In this document: positions 8,328 through 17,039 of the stretch, piece by piece
How the letters are laid out: the number at the start of each line of letters is the position of its first letter
Numbering within the stretch: position 1 is the stretch's first letter
Assembly: GCF_934643405.1 (NCBI RefSeq)
Contig: NZ_CAKUCL010000003.1
Location: forward strand, 1 to 64,000
Reading direction: 5' to 3'
Source of the DNA: an uncultured Actinoplanes sp.
GTDB lineage: Bacteria > Actinomycetota > Actinomycetes > Mycobacteriales > Micromonosporaceae
Length of the DNA stretch: 64,000 nt
Position numbers and translations under genes: made by a program
The notes under the pieces: model-generated
What the model was told of the DNA's origin: nothing
The model's input: only the letters and a program-made list of their open reading frames with translations
The model's database searches: none

Positions 8328-9392
8328 ATGACGACTTTCATGGACGAGGTGGCGGCAGCGGCGATCGAGCTGGCTCGGGGCGCCCGCTGGGACCGGGCGC
8401 TCGCGCTGCTCGACGCCGCGGCGGCGGAGGCGGGGACGGCGCGGCTCAGCGCAGAGGGAGACGCGGGGGCGGGGCGGCCCAGCCAGGCCGGAGCCGCGGG
8501 GGCGGGCGATACGGAGAGGGCCCGGCCGAGCGAAGCGGGGGACGCGCCGGCGGGGGCGGCGGGCGCCGGAGACGGCGGGGTGCGCGGGCGGCTTGCGCTC
8601 GCGGCGGCCGCGGTGGCGGTGGATCGGGACTGGTGGGCCGGTACGGACACGGCGGCGGAGCGGCTGGAGAAGGCCGAGCGGGCCGGGGCCGGCGGCTGGC
8701 AGCTGGACTTCCTGCGGCTGCGCCGTGATTATCTCCGGCTGATCCATCCGGTGGGCGGGACGTTCCAGCCGGGGCCCTGGGGCAAGGATCCCGAGGTGAT
8801 CGCGGACGTGGAACGCCGGGCCGGACAGTTGCGGCGGACGGCATCCGGTACGGCCGACGCCGGCTGGGCCGAGATGTATCTCGGGCTCGTCGCGGACAAC
8901 CTGCGCGCCGACCGGGAGGCGGCGCCGGGCCATTACGAGGCGGCGCTCGCGGCGGCGGACCGGGACGACCTGCTGGCCCGGGAGGCGTTGCGGCACCTCG
9001 GCGACCACGACCACGACAACGGCGATCGAGCTTCGGCGCTGGAACGCTGGCAGCGGGCCACGGCGCTCGGTGCGGGGGCCGGCTACGTGACCGGGACGCT
9101 CTCGCAGCAGTTGCTGCTGGCCGTGCTGGCCCGCGACGCCGGCGACGAGGCGGCGGCCACCGCCCTGGCCAGCGAGGTCGCGCGCTGGGCGGAGGCGCTC
9201 GGTGCCGCCCACGTCCGCGACAACGCGAACGGCTTCCTCTCGGGTGCCGACCCGACCGCGGCGCCCGAGGAGGCGGCGGTGGGGGAGGGCGCGGCGGCGG
9301 TGCGGGAGGGCGCGGCGGTGCCGCGGAGTGCGGCGGCTCCGGAGGGGGCGCGGGAGGAGCGGCCGGTGCCGGGTGGCGGGCCGGTGCGGTGA
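8328..9392 (+). CDS. Helical-repeat (TPR-like) protein with low-complexity linker and tail
   Basis: This 354-residue protein is almost wholly helical. An N-terminal helix pair (VAAAAIELARGARWDRALALLDAA) is followed by a Gly/Ala/Glu-rich linker at about residues 35-85. A block of TPR-like helices comes next (WWAGTDTAAERLEKAERA, HYEAALAAADRDDLLAREALRHLGDH, RASALERWQRATALG), and last a degenerate tail with repeated EGAAAVREGAAVP-like units. No catalytic motif is visible. The core resembles cytoplasmic tetratricopeptide proteins that mediate protein contacts. It is divergent from the MarR gene with 58 bp between starts, so MarR control is likely. Confidence 0.65.
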   Translation: MTTFMDEVAAAAIELARGARWDRALALLDAAAAEAGTARLSAEGDAGAGRPSQAGAAGAGDTERARPSEAGDAPAGAAGAGDGGVRGRLALAAAAVAVDRDWWAGTDTAAERLEKAERAGAGGWQLDFLRLRRDYLRLIHPVGGTFQPGPWGKDPEVIADVERRAGQLRRTASGTADAGWAEMYLGLVADNLRADREAAPGHYEAALAAADRDDLLAREALRHLGDHDHDNGDRASALERWQRATALGAGAGYVTGTLSQQLLLAVLARDAGDEAAATALASEVARWAEALGAAHVRDNANGFLSGADPTAAPEEAAVGEGAAAVREGAAVPRSAAAPEGAREERPVPGGGPVR

Positions 9393-9417
9393 GCGGTGAG
9401 GGAGCGGCCAGGGCCGG

Positions 9418-11292
9418 TCACTCGCGGGCGGCCAGGAGGGACACCGGGCGGGGGCGGGTCGCGGAGAGCGCGGTCAGCAGGCTGGTCGCGGCCGTCACCA
9501 GCACGGCCACGGCAGCCACACCGCCGACCAACCGCCACGGCACGTCCAGCGTCGCGGTGCCGGTGACCGCGGCGGTGGTGGCCAACGTCGTCGCCATCGC
9601 CGCGGCGGCCGCCAAGCCGCCCAGGACCAGGCCGGCGACCGTCACCGCGAAGGACTCCTGCAGCGCGGAGCGCACCACCTGGCCGCGGGTCAGGCCGGTC
9701 ACCCGGGCCTCGGCGAACTCGCGCCGCCGGGTGGCCGCGCCGATCACCACCGAGTTGACGACGCCGATCAGGGCGTACAGGCCGCCCAGCCCCATCACCA
9801 CGAGCATGACCTTGTTGTTGGTCGCGTTGCGGGCGGCGGCGTCGGCCCGCAACCAGTCCTCCAGCGAGGAGACCGTGCCGACCCGGGACAGGGCGGCGGT
9901 GGCCGCCGCCCGGTCGGCGCCCGGCGCAAGCGTGACGAAGCTGCGGGTCGGCGCGGTCGCCAACCGGCCGGCCGGGATCAGGCCCTCGGGCAGCAGCAGG
10001 CTCGGGCCGCCGCTCATCGCCTCGGGGACGTGCGCGACCACCGGAATCTCGCCCAGGTCCTGGCCGGGCAGGGTCAGCCGCAGCGTGCCGCGCGCCGGCA
10101 CGTCGCCGCCGGGGCCGGCGGCGACCGCCCGTCCCCGCAGCGCGCCGAGCGCGTCACCGGCGGAGTGCACCGCCGCGTACCGGGCCGGGTCGACCACCAT
10201 CGCGGTCACCGGCTCCGACTCGGTGTCGTCGCCCCGGCCGGTGGTGACCGTGGCGGGCAGCGCGGTCTCGGTGGACGCGGACGCCACGCCGGGCACCGCG
10301 GTGATCCGGTCGCCGGCCAGGCCGGACGACTCGACCACCAGGTCGGCGTGCGTCTGCGCGCGCATCTCGCCGATCCCCGAGGTGGCGAACGAGGCACCCG
10401 CCGAGGCGTTGCCGACCACGAGCGCGACCAGCACGATCAGCGGCGCGGCCACCGAGGCGCTGCGACGGCGCGCGTCGGCGACATTGGCCCGGGCCAGCGA
10501 GCCGGTGACGCCGGCGGCCGGGACGAGCCGGGCGAACAGCGGCACGAACAGCGGGCTGAACGCCGCCACCGCGATCGCCGCGGGCATCGCCACGTTCAAC
10601 GCCATCGCCTGACCGCCGGCCACACCGCCGTGCGGGGCCACGATGATCAGGGCGAGCGCGCCGCCCAGGAAGACCAGGCCGCCGATCCAGCGGCTCGCGG
10701 TCATCACCCGCGCGGCGGCGCCGGTCTCGCGCAGCGCCTCCAGCGGGCGCACCCGGCCCGCCCGCCGCGCGGCGACCAGCACCCCGGCGACGGCGAGCAC
10801 GATGCCCGTACCCAAGGAGACGCCGAGGATCCACATGCGCCACCGGCCGTGGAAGCCGTCGGGGACGAAGTCCATCGTGCGCATCAGCCACGCCTGGACC
10901 GCCATGACGCCCAGACCGGCCGGGATGCCGATGGCCGCGCCGAGGCCGCCGAGCAGCAGCGCCTCGCCGAGCAGCAACCGGCGCACCTGGCCGCGGCTGC
11001 TCCCGACCAGGCGCAGCAGCGCGAGGTCACGGCGGCGCTGGTCGACGGTGAACGCGAAGGTCGAGCTGATGATGAAGCCGGCCAGGAAGGTGGCCGCGCC
11101 GAGGATCACGCCGAGCATCGCCACGGCCGCGGTGACGCTCTCCGAGAACGCCATCCGATCGGCCTCGCTCAGTCCGGCCGGCGGGTCGAGGGTGGCCGCC
11201 GAGATCAGCAGCAGCAGCGACGACTGGACCAGCGCGACGCCGAGCGCCACGGACAGCAGCGCGCCGGCGAACAACGACCAGCGGCGGCTCAT
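9418..11292 (-). CDS. ABC transporter permease with two FtsX-like domains
   Basis: This 624-residue membrane protein follows the actinobacterial FtsX/MacB-type layout. An N-terminal TM helix comes first, then a three-helix FtsX domain (IISSTFAFTVDQRRRDLALLRLVGSSRGQVRRLLLGEAL). A linker with further helices and a large extracytoplasmic domain follow, then a second FtsX domain (NSVVIGAATRRREFAEARVTGLTRGQVVRS). The start ATG is 1 nt beyond the ATPase stop, so the pair is one transcript. Such pairs usually act on peptides, lipoproteins or cell-envelope stress by mechanotransmission rather than bulk transport. The substrate is unknown. Confidence 0.88.
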   Translation of the reverse strand: MSRRWSLFAGALLSVALGVALVQSSLLLLISAATLDPPAGLSEADRMAFSESVTAAVAMLGVILGAATFLAGFIISSTFAFTVDQRRRDLALLRLVGSSRGQVRRLLLGEALLLGGLGAAIGIPAGLGVMAVQAWLMRTMDFVPDGFHGRWRMWILGVSLGTGIVLAVAGVLVAARRAGRVRPLEALRETGAAARVMTASRWIGGLVFLGGALALIIVAPHGGVAGGQAMALNVAMPAAIAVAAFSPLFVPLFARLVPAAGVTGSLARANVADARRRSASVAAPLIVLVALVVGNASAGASFATSGIGEMRAQTHADLVVESSGLAGDRITAVPGVASASTETALPATVTTGRGDDTESEPVTAMVVDPARYAAVHSAGDALGALRGRAVAAGPGGDVPARGTLRLTLPGQDLGEIPVVAHVPEAMSGGPSLLLPEGLIPAGRLATAPTRSFVTLAPGADRAAATAALSRVGTVSSLEDWLRADAAARNATNNKVMLVVMGLGGLYALIGVVNSVVIGAATRRREFAEARVTGLTRGQVVRSALQESFAVTVAGLVLGGLAAAAAMATTLATTAAVTGTATLDVPWRLVGGVAAVAVLVTAATSLLTALSATRPRPVSLLAARE

Positions 11293-11293
11293 C

Positions 11294-12043
11294 TCAGTTC
11301 TCCCACGCGGCGAGTCGGTCCGCGACCTCGCGCGGGCCGGCGCCGGCCAGCCGGTCGACGACCCGGCCGTCGCGCAGGAAGACCACCGCGTCGGCGCGGG
11401 CGGCGGCGCCGGGATCATGGGTGACCATCACGATGCTCTGACCCGCGTCGGCCATCTCGCGCATGAGGTCGAGCACCGTGCGCGCGGCGGTGGAGTCGAG
11501 CGCGCCGGTCGGCTCGTCGGCGAACAACACCTCGGGCCGCGTCACCATGGCCCGCGCGATCGCCACCCGCTGCTGCTGGCCGCCGGACAACTCGCGCGGC
11601 CGGTGCCGGGCGCGGTCGGCGAGGCCGACCCGGGCGAGCGTGGCCCGCACCTGCGACGCGGCCGGGCGCTTGCCGGCCAGGCGCAGCGGCAACGCCACGT
11701 TGCGCTCGGCGGACAACGAGCCGATCAGGTTGAAGCTCTGGAAGACGAATCCGATGCGGGTGCGGCGCAGCGCGGTCAGCTCGGCGTCGCCGGCCCGGGT
11801 GATGTCGGTGTCGCCGATGACGACCTGACCGGCGTCCACCTTCTCCAGGCCGGCCGCGCAATGCAGCAGGGTGGACTTGCCGGAACCGGACGGGCCCATC
11901 ACCGCCGTCCAGCCACCGCGAGGGAACTCCAGGGTCACGTCGTCGACGGCTCGCACCGCGGCCGGTCCCCGCCCGTACACGCGGCTGACCCCGCGCAGCG
12001 TCACGGCCGCATCCGCCCTGGTCACCGTGGTCGTCATAGTCAT
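11294..12043 (-). CDS. ABC transporter ATP-binding protein (MacB/LolD type)
   Basis: This 249-residue ATPase has Walker A GPSGSGKST, Q-loop FVFQSFNLIGSLSAERNVALPL, signature LSGGQQQRVAIARAM, Walker B VLFADEPTGALD and H-loop VTHDPGAAARAD, the exact pattern of the LolD/MacB subclass that partners FtsX-type permeases. Two in-frame ATGs lie six bases apart (12043 and 12037). It is the first gene of a two-gene unit and diverges from the gene at 12140, with the hairpin at 12098-12119 between them. Confidence 0.92.
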   Translation of the reverse strand: MTMTTTVTRADAAVTLRGVSRVYGRGPAAVRAVDDVTLEFPRGGWTAVMGPSGSGKSTLLHCAAGLEKVDAGQVVIGDTDITRAGDAELTALRRTRIGFVFQSFNLIGSLSAERNVALPLRLAGKRPAASQVRATLARVGLADRARHRPRELSGGQQQRVAIARAMVTRPEVLFADEPTGALDSTAARTVLDLMREMADAGQSIVMVTHDPGAAARADAVVFLRDGRVVDRLAGAGPREVADRLAAWEN

Positions 12044-12097
12044 GCCTGAACGCTATGGCGGCGGGTCCGCGGTGTCGCTGCGGCTGTCACCCGGCTT

Positions 12098-12119
12098 TTG
12101 GTGGGGCTAACCCCACCAA
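12098..12119. promoter_or_regulatory. Perfect 9-bp inverted repeat between divergent genes
   Basis: TTGGTGGGG-CTAA-CCCCACCAA has two perfect 9-bp arms and a 4-nt centre. It sits 20 nt before the plus-strand start at 12140 and 55 nt before the minus-strand ATPase start, so a terminator role is unlikely. An operator serving one or both genes, or a hairpin in the plus-strand leader, fits better. Confidence 0.55.
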
Positions 12120-12139
12120 GGAAACCTAGAGTGCACGGC

Positions 12140-12592
12140 ATGGCGAAGAAGCGGCGGTGGCCCTGGGTGCTCGGCACGGTCGTGCTGGTCGCTCTGGCGG
12201 CGGGTGCGACGGTCTTTCTCGTACGGGATCCGCTGCTGCTGCCCGGCACGCACGACGTCGAGGTCTACGCCGTCAACGACGACATCTCCACCGAGGCGGA
12301 CGACGCGCCCGGCTGGTTCGGCCGGCTGCTCGGCCTGTGCGACGCGGACACCCACTACGCGAGGGCCGGCGGCAGACACCTCTGCCTGGTCCTCACCGGA
12401 CCGCTCGGCAAGGTGGGCGCGTCCCGCCGCGACGGCCGGATCACCCTGGAGGCCGGCGCGGTGCACGAGCTGCGGCGGCTGGCCCCGCCGGACACCACCC
12501 GGCTGGTGCTGATGTCCGGCAAGCCGGCCGCGGTGATCCCGGTGACCGACCTGGCCACCGGGACCGCGATGAGCGTGCCGGCGCTGGGTTAG
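12140..12592 (+). CDS. Small membrane-anchored extracytoplasmic protein, unknown function
   Basis: This 150-residue protein begins with a basic cytoplasmic end (MAKKRRWPW) and one hydrophobic segment (VLGTVVLVALAAGATVFLV), so it is an N-terminally anchored or secreted protein. About 115 residues outside the membrane include two cysteines (LLGLCDADTHYARAGG and HLCLVLTG) that could form a disulfide. The ATG at 12140 begins the membrane signal and is preferred over an upstream GTG in frame. Its tail overlaps the stop of the convergent luciferase-like gene by 4 nt. I recognise no family. Confidence 0.6.
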   Translation: MAKKRRWPWVLGTVVLVALAAGATVFLVRDPLLLPGTHDVEVYAVNDDISTEADDAPGWFGRLLGLCDADTHYARAGGRHLCLVLTGPLGKVGASRRDGRITLEAGAVHELRRLAPPDTTRLVLMSGKPAAVIPVTDLATGTAMSVPALG

Positions 12593-13599
12593 GCGGCCGG
12601 GGACCAGCCGAGCGCGGGACCCAGCTTGGTCGCCATGTCGGTGAGGATCTGCACGTAGTCCGGGTGCTCGAAGCTGAACGGCAACGCGAACGCCACCTCG
12701 TCGATCTCCTGGAACGCCGGGTGCGCGTGCAGCCGCTCGGCGATCTCGTCGGACGTGCCCACGTAGTCGAGCGAGAACAGCATCCGGGCCGGACCCTGCG
12801 GAGCCGCCGTACGCGGTGCGCGTTTCTCGGCGTACGCGAGGTATTTGGCCTTCTGCTCCGCCGTCGCCGAGTCGGTCGGGATGACCACCAGGCCCTGCGA
12901 GACCCGGGCCTTGTCGCCGTCCGGGTGGTGCGAACGGAACGCGCGGATGTGCGAGAGCTGGATCTCGGCGAAGTCCTCCGCCTCCTCGGCCCGCACCACG
13001 CTGCTGGTCAGGAAGTTCATCCCGTGCTCGCCGGCCCACTGGGCGGAGCGCAGGCTGGCGCCGCCGTACCACATGCGGCGGCTCAGGCCGGGCGCGTGGG
13101 GTTCGATGCGGTCGGAGAAGACCTCGAAGCCCTCGGTTCCGCTGAAATCCGTCGCGATCTCACCCCGTACGAAAGCCAGAAGCCTTTCGACCCGGCGGTA
13201 ACTGAAGTCCTCCTGGGCGGCGGTGTCCGGGTAGAGCGCCTCCTTGACCTTGTCGAAGTGCATGGGCGGCCCGACGCTGACCCCCGGGTTGAGCCGGCCG
13301 CCGGACAGGATGTCGACGGTGGCCAGGTCCTCGGCGAGGCGCAGCGGATTTTCCCAGCCCAGCGGGATGACCGCGGTGCCGAGCTCGATCCGGCTGGTGC
13401 GCTGCGACGCCGCGGCCAGCACGGCGACCGGCGACGAGATGCCGTACTGCAGATGGCGGTGGCGCACCCAGGCGCTGTCGAAGCCCAGCTCCTCGCCCAG
13501 CTGGATGATTTCCAAGGTCGACTCGTGACCGGGCCGGGGATCGGTTCCGTCGAACAGCCCGATGGTCAGGAAGCCGAGCTTGCGCAGTGATCGCGACAT
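12589..13599 (-). CDS. LLM class flavin-dependent oxidoreductase
   Basis: This 336-residue protein belongs to the bacterial luciferase-like TIM-barrel family that uses reduced FMN or F420. Supporting segments are GEELGFDSAWVRHRHLQYGISSPVAVLAAASQRTSRIELGTAVIPL, then LAEDLATVDILSGGRLNPGVSVGP, RRMWYGGASLRSAQWAGEHGMNFL and a C-terminal VGTSDEIAERL. The quoted order matches group II LLM monooxygenases. Which substrate is oxidised is not readable. Its start is only 18 bp from the divergent DinB-family gene, so the two promoters must overlap. Confidence 0.85.
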   Translation of the reverse strand: MSRSLRKLGFLTIGLFDGTDPRPGHESTLEIIQLGEELGFDSAWVRHRHLQYGISSPVAVLAAASQRTSRIELGTAVIPLGWENPLRLAEDLATVDILSGGRLNPGVSVGPPMHFDKVKEALYPDTAAQEDFSYRRVERLLAFVRGEIATDFSGTEGFEVFSDRIEPHAPGLSRRMWYGGASLRSAQWAGEHGMNFLTSSVVRAEEAEDFAEIQLSHIRAFRSHHPDGDKARVSQGLVVIPTDSATAEQKAKYLAYAEKRAPRTAAPQGPARMLFSLDYVGTSDEIAERLHAHPAFQEIDEVAFALPFSFEHPDYVQILTDMATKLGPALGWSPAA

Positions 13600-13617
13600 G
13601 GATCTAGCCTGTCATGG

Positions 13618-14079
13618 ATGGGTGCACTCGAGGACACGACGTTTCCGGCAGGCAACCCGGACGAGGTCGAACTCTTCCTGGACTGGCTGGCCTTCCTGCG
13701 TGGCGCGGTGCTGCGCAAGGCGCTCGGCACCACCGACGAGCAGGCCCGATGGCGGCCGGACGGCAAGCTGCTGCCGTTGGTCGGCATCGTGCACCATCTC
13801 ACAAATGTCGAGCGGCGCTGGATCGACGGGAAGATCTTCGGCGAACCGACGTCGGAGGACGAGGACGAGTTCACCCCGAGCCTGCCGGTCGAGCTGGCCG
13901 TCGCTCTCTACCGGGAGCGGGCGAAGGCCACCGATGCCGCCGTGCGCCGGCTCGTGGCCGCCACCGGCATGACCGCCGACCTGCGCTTCGTCCTGCTCCA
14001 TCTGATCAACGAGACGGCCCGGCACGCCGGTCACGCCGACGCGGTGCGAGAGCTGCTCGACGGTACGGTCGGGGAGTGA
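13618..14079 (+). CDS. DinB/DUF664-family protein
   Basis: This 153-residue four-helix-bundle protein matches the DinB superfamily DUF664 group: LDWLAFLRGAVLRKALGTTDEQARWRP, then GIVHHLTNVERRWID and LLHLINETARHAGHADAVREL. The three histidine positions (IVHHL, and the pair in ETARHAGH) are the conserved metal ligands. Members include mycothiol-dependent transferases, which would suit an actinomycete, but no substrate can be named. TAGCCT lies 8 nt before the ATG and could be a -10 box for a leaderless message. Its 3' end overlaps the convergent SRPBCC gene by 49 nt. Confidence 0.8.
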   Translation: MGALEDTTFPAGNPDEVELFLDWLAFLRGAVLRKALGTTDEQARWRPDGKLLPLVGIVHHLTNVERRWIDGKIFGEPTSEDEDEFTPSLPVELAVALYRERAKATDAAVRRLVAATGMTADLRFVLLHLINETARHAGHADAVRELLDGTVGE

Positions 14080-14462
14080 CCCTCGACCACGGCCTTGAGT
14101 AGTTCGAGGTCGTTGGTGACCAGCCCGGCGTCGCGCTCGAACTCCTCGTCGGTCATCCCGGGCGCGCGGCGCAGCGCGAAGACCACCTCGCAGCCGTCGC
14201 CGTCCGCGATCGCCCGCAGCGGCACATAGACGGTCTCGCCGGTGGGTGTCACCACCTCGTGGTCGAGCACGCCGAACACGTTGGCCGGCGCGAACGTGAC
14301 CCGCACGCGGCCCGCGGGCGTCTCGACGAACCAGTCGTCGCCCTCCCGCACCACCGCGCTGCCCAGGCCGGGCGCCCAGCGCGGCAGGTTGGCCGGGTTG
14401 GCCGCGAACTCGTAGACCTCGGCCACCGGGCGGTCGATGTGAACGCTGAGGAATCTGCTCAT
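14031..14462 (-). CDS. SRPBCC / polyketide cyclase-like protein
   Basis: The 143-residue protein has the START-like helix-grip pattern: FLSVHIDRPVAEVYEFAANPANLPRWAPGLGS at the N-terminus, beta strands through FVETPAGRVRVTFAPANVFGVLDHEV, and a long C-terminal helix (TDEEFERDAGLVTNDLELLKAVVE). These proteins bind small hydrophobic ligands; the ligand here is unknown. The last 49 nt overlap the end of the DinB gene on the other strand, so the C-terminus (PTVPSSSSRTASA) may be a recent read-through extension. Confidence 0.78.
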   Translation of the reverse strand: MSRFLSVHIDRPVAEVYEFAANPANLPRWAPGLGSAVVREGDDWFVETPAGRVRVTFAPANVFGVLDHEVVTPTGETVYVPLRAIADGDGCEVVFALRRAPGMTDEEFERDAGLVTNDLELLKAVVEGHSPTVPSSSSRTASA

Positions 14463-14474
14463 CGCCGGATCATG

Positions 14475-15536
14475 TCACGGCAGGCGCACCACGTCGGCGA
14501 TCACGGCGCCGTCGCCGGTCAGCCGGATCGGCGCCGGGCTGTCGAAGACGACCAGCACCCGGCCCTCCTCCGGCGGCCCGAAGTGGCTGATCCCCTCGGC
14601 GTGGTCGTCGCCCTCGCCGTAGGTCAGCTCCACCTCGCGGGAGATCAGGCCGCCGCGCACGATCGTCGGCATCGCGACCCGGCGGGCGCCGTGCCAGCGG
14701 TAGATCCGCACCGGCCCGTCCAGGTCCATGGTCGGGCCGGCCAGCACCAGCAGGTCGTCGCCGGACGGGCAGAGGTCGCGCACGCCCAGGCCGTCCAGGC
14801 GCAGCACGTGCTTGCGGTACGGCCGGCCGTCGTCGAACCTGCGCAGCCGCAGACGGTCGGGCCGGTCGTCGTCCACGTACGGGCGCAGCTCCAGCACGAA
14901 CGCCCAGCCGCGCAGCACCGGCCCGCGCAGCCCGAGGTAGACCCGGTCGCCGGTGACCGCGATGCCCTCGATGTCCAGCCCGTTGTCCTTGCCCGGGATC
15001 GGCACGAAGGCGCCCAGGTGCTCGTCGTCGGCCAGCATCTCGCGCAGGTCGTCGCGGCCACCGAGGGCGGCGGCCCGGTGCCGTACGCCGTCCACCTCCA
15101 GCTCCCGCACCGGGGTGGGCAGCCCGTCCACCTCGGCGATCGGCAGCCGCACCAGGATCTGGCGGTTGTCCTGCCCCTCCACCCGGGCCAGCCGCTTGAG
15201 CGCCCGCGCGTCGTCGTGCCGGTCCTTGATCTGCTTGCGGCGCAGGCTGTGCGAGCCGACCGCCCACAGGAAGTGGCCGGTGCGGGCCAGGCCCTCGACG
15301 TCGGCCTCGGAGTCCGCGTCGTCGCCGGGCAGCTTCACGAAATCGGCCAGCCGGTAGGTCCGTTCCTCGCCGAACTCCTTGTCGTCGTGGGTGATCAGCC
15401 TCTCGACGGTCGCGGTCTCGTCGCCGGCGATCCACAGGGCGCGGCCGTCGTGCCGGACGGCGGAGAGGTTGGTGTGCGTCGCCGCCGCCTTCGACGTGTC
15501 CCCGAAGATCAACCGGACCGTGTGATCGACTGTCAT
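14475..15536 (-). CDS. DUF3616-like predicted beta-propeller protein
   Basis: The 353-residue product reads like the DUF3616 family. It has VRLIFGDTSKAAATHTNLSAVRHDGRALWIAGDE at the N-terminus, repeated strands with DVEGLARTGHFLWAVGSHS, DIEGIAVTGDRVYLGLRGPVLRGWA, VRDLCPSGDDLLVLAGPT and HAEGISHF. The repeated E-G-(I/L)-A motifs resemble phytase-like propeller folds. There is no signal peptide, so it is probably cytoplasmic. The frame stays open far upstream through the next genes, but the ATG at 15536 starts recognisable protein. Its role is unknown; the propeller could bind a metal or a phosphoester. Confidence 0.7.
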   Translation of the reverse strand: MTVDHTVRLIFGDTSKAAATHTNLSAVRHDGRALWIAGDETATVERLITHDDKEFGEERTYRLADFVKLPGDDADSEADVEGLARTGHFLWAVGSHSLRRKQIKDRHDDARALKRLARVEGQDNRQILVRLPIAEVDGLPTPVRELEVDGVRHRAAALGGRDDLREMLADDEHLGAFVPIPGKDNGLDIEGIAVTGDRVYLGLRGPVLRGWAFVLELRPYVDDDRPDRLRLRRFDDGRPYRKHVLRLDGLGVRDLCPSGDDLLVLAGPTMDLDGPVRIYRWHGARRVAMPTIVRGGLISREVELTYGEGDDHAEGISHFGPPEEGRVLVVFDSPAPIRLTGDGAVIADVVRLP

Positions 15537-15571
15537 GTCGTCATGGTGGCACCGGCGTGCCCGTCCCGGGG

Positions 15572-16957
15572 TCAGCTCGACGGCTGCGGTGCTGCCACGG
15601 GGCTTCGATGACCGGCCGCGTCCACCGCCCGTACGCCGAAGAAGACGTTGTCCTTGGAAAGGTCGATCGTGACCGTGTCGACCTTGCCGACCTTGAGCGT
15701 GTGCTGCCAGTCCGGGGCGGTCGTCTCGCGCCAGACCACCTCGTAGCCGGCCAGGTCCGCCTCGGTGCCCAGCGTCCAGCGCAGGGTCGTCTCGTTGGTC
15801 AGTTGCGTGGTGTCGATGACCACCCCGCGCGGGGTGCCGGGCGCCTGGGCCAGGTTCCACAGGGTCGCCGCATTGACCTTGGCAACCCGGCTGATGTACG
15901 CGAAGTCGCAGAACTCGATCAGGTCGCCGTACTGCACGCCGTCCTCGACCCGCACGTCCTGGTGCTCGTGGGCGAAATTCTCCCGTGGCTCGGTGAACCG
16001 GCCCGCCGGATACCCGCGGAGCAGGAACGAGATGTGGTCGCTGCCGCGCAGGTAGCGGTCGCGCCGCCAGATCACGCGCACCTTCATGCCGGTGTCCGGG
16101 TTCTCCGCGACGCTCTCCACGAACCGGCCCAGCTGCCGGGACGGGCCGTCGTTCTCCCCGCCCACACTCTTGCGGACCGCCGCCTCGGCCGGGGTCTCCG
16201 AGGTGGGCACGCCCTCGACGAAGAGCCGCACGGTCCGCGGGTCGTTGCGGGTGCCGTCGTGCGCGTTGCCGGTGCCGACGATGTCGTTGCTGAACATGGC
16301 CTGCACGTCGGCGTTGCGGTCCTTGAACGACTGGGCCAGGTGGTCGGAGCCGTAGAGGCCCTGCTCCTCGGCGGCCACCGCGGCGAAGACGATGGTCGCC
16401 TCCGGCCGGTGGGTCGCCATCACCCGGGCCAGCTCCATGATCACCGCTACGCCGGAGGCGTCGTCGTCCGCGCCGGGCGCGTCGCTGGTGGCGTCCATGA
16501 CGTCGGTGACCCGCGAGTCGTAGTGGCCGGTCACCACGTAGATCCGCTCGGGATTCCGGCTGCCCTTGAGCGTGGCGACCACGTTGGTGATCCGCGTCGG
16601 CGCCGGGATGCGGTTCGAGACCGGCTGCACGAACGACTGCAGTTCGACGGTCATGTTCCCGTTCGAGGCGGACGCGTATCTGCGCAGTTCCGCGTAGATC
16701 CAGTCGCGGGCGGCGCCGATGCCGCGCACCGGGTCGTCCTGCGCGGAGAGGGTGTGCCGGGTGCCGAAGGCGACCAGGCGCCGGATGATCGCCTCGATCC
16801 GGTCGGGGTCGATCCGGCGGAGGATGTCCTTGAGCTCGCGGTCGGGGTGCACGCCGTGGCGCTGCGAGGCGTGCGCCGGCGCGGCGATGCCGGTGGCTGC
16901 GGCGGCCGCCGAGGCCGCGAGGAAGGTGCGTCGTGTGGACTTGGCCATGCCGCCCAC
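15572..16957 (-). CDS. Tat-exported M28-family metallopeptidase
   Basis: This 461-residue zinc exopeptidase begins with a Tat signal (KSTRRTFLAASAAAAATG, cleavage near AHA). The M28 di-zinc site is visible in order: GHYDSR (His/Asp), GADDDASG (bridging Asp), AAEEQGLYGS (catalytic Glu and ligand Glu), FSNDIVG (Asp) and a distal His in FAHEHQD. The last 90 residues form an FnIII-like domain (TLRWTLGTEADLAGYEVVWRET). The GTG at 16957 has GGAAGGA 5 nt upstream, so it is preferred over the ATG three codons later. The enzyme probably trims peptides outside the cell. It is divergent from the flavin monooxygenase. Confidence 0.9.
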   Translation of the reverse strand: MGGMAKSTRRTFLAASAAAAATGIAAPAHASQRHGVHPDRELKDILRRIDPDRIEAIIRRLVAFGTRHTLSAQDDPVRGIGAARDWIYAELRRYASASNGNMTVELQSFVQPVSNRIPAPTRITNVVATLKGSRNPERIYVVTGHYDSRVTDVMDATSDAPGADDDASGVAVIMELARVMATHRPEATIVFAAVAAEEQGLYGSDHLAQSFKDRNADVQAMFSNDIVGTGNAHDGTRNDPRTVRLFVEGVPTSETPAEAAVRKSVGGENDGPSRQLGRFVESVAENPDTGMKVRVIWRRDRYLRGSDHISFLLRGYPAGRFTEPRENFAHEHQDVRVEDGVQYGDLIEFCDFAYISRVAKVNAATLWNLAQAPGTPRGVVIDTTQLTNETTLRWTLGTEADLAGYEVVWRETTAPDWQHTLKVGKVDTVTIDLSKDNVFFGVRAVDAAGHRSPVAAPQPSS

Positions 16958-17039
16958 TCTCGTCCTTCCGGCCCGGCATGTCCATGGTCATCGATGTCCG
17001 ACTGTTTTCCCGAGCAGGCCGCGGGTCTATGGTCGGTGC

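Noticed and set aside
15525..15545. A three-codon upstream frame (ATG ACG ACA TGA) overlapping the DUF3616 start on the minus strand
   Set aside because: Too short to judge, and such overlaps arise easily by chance next to an ATGA.
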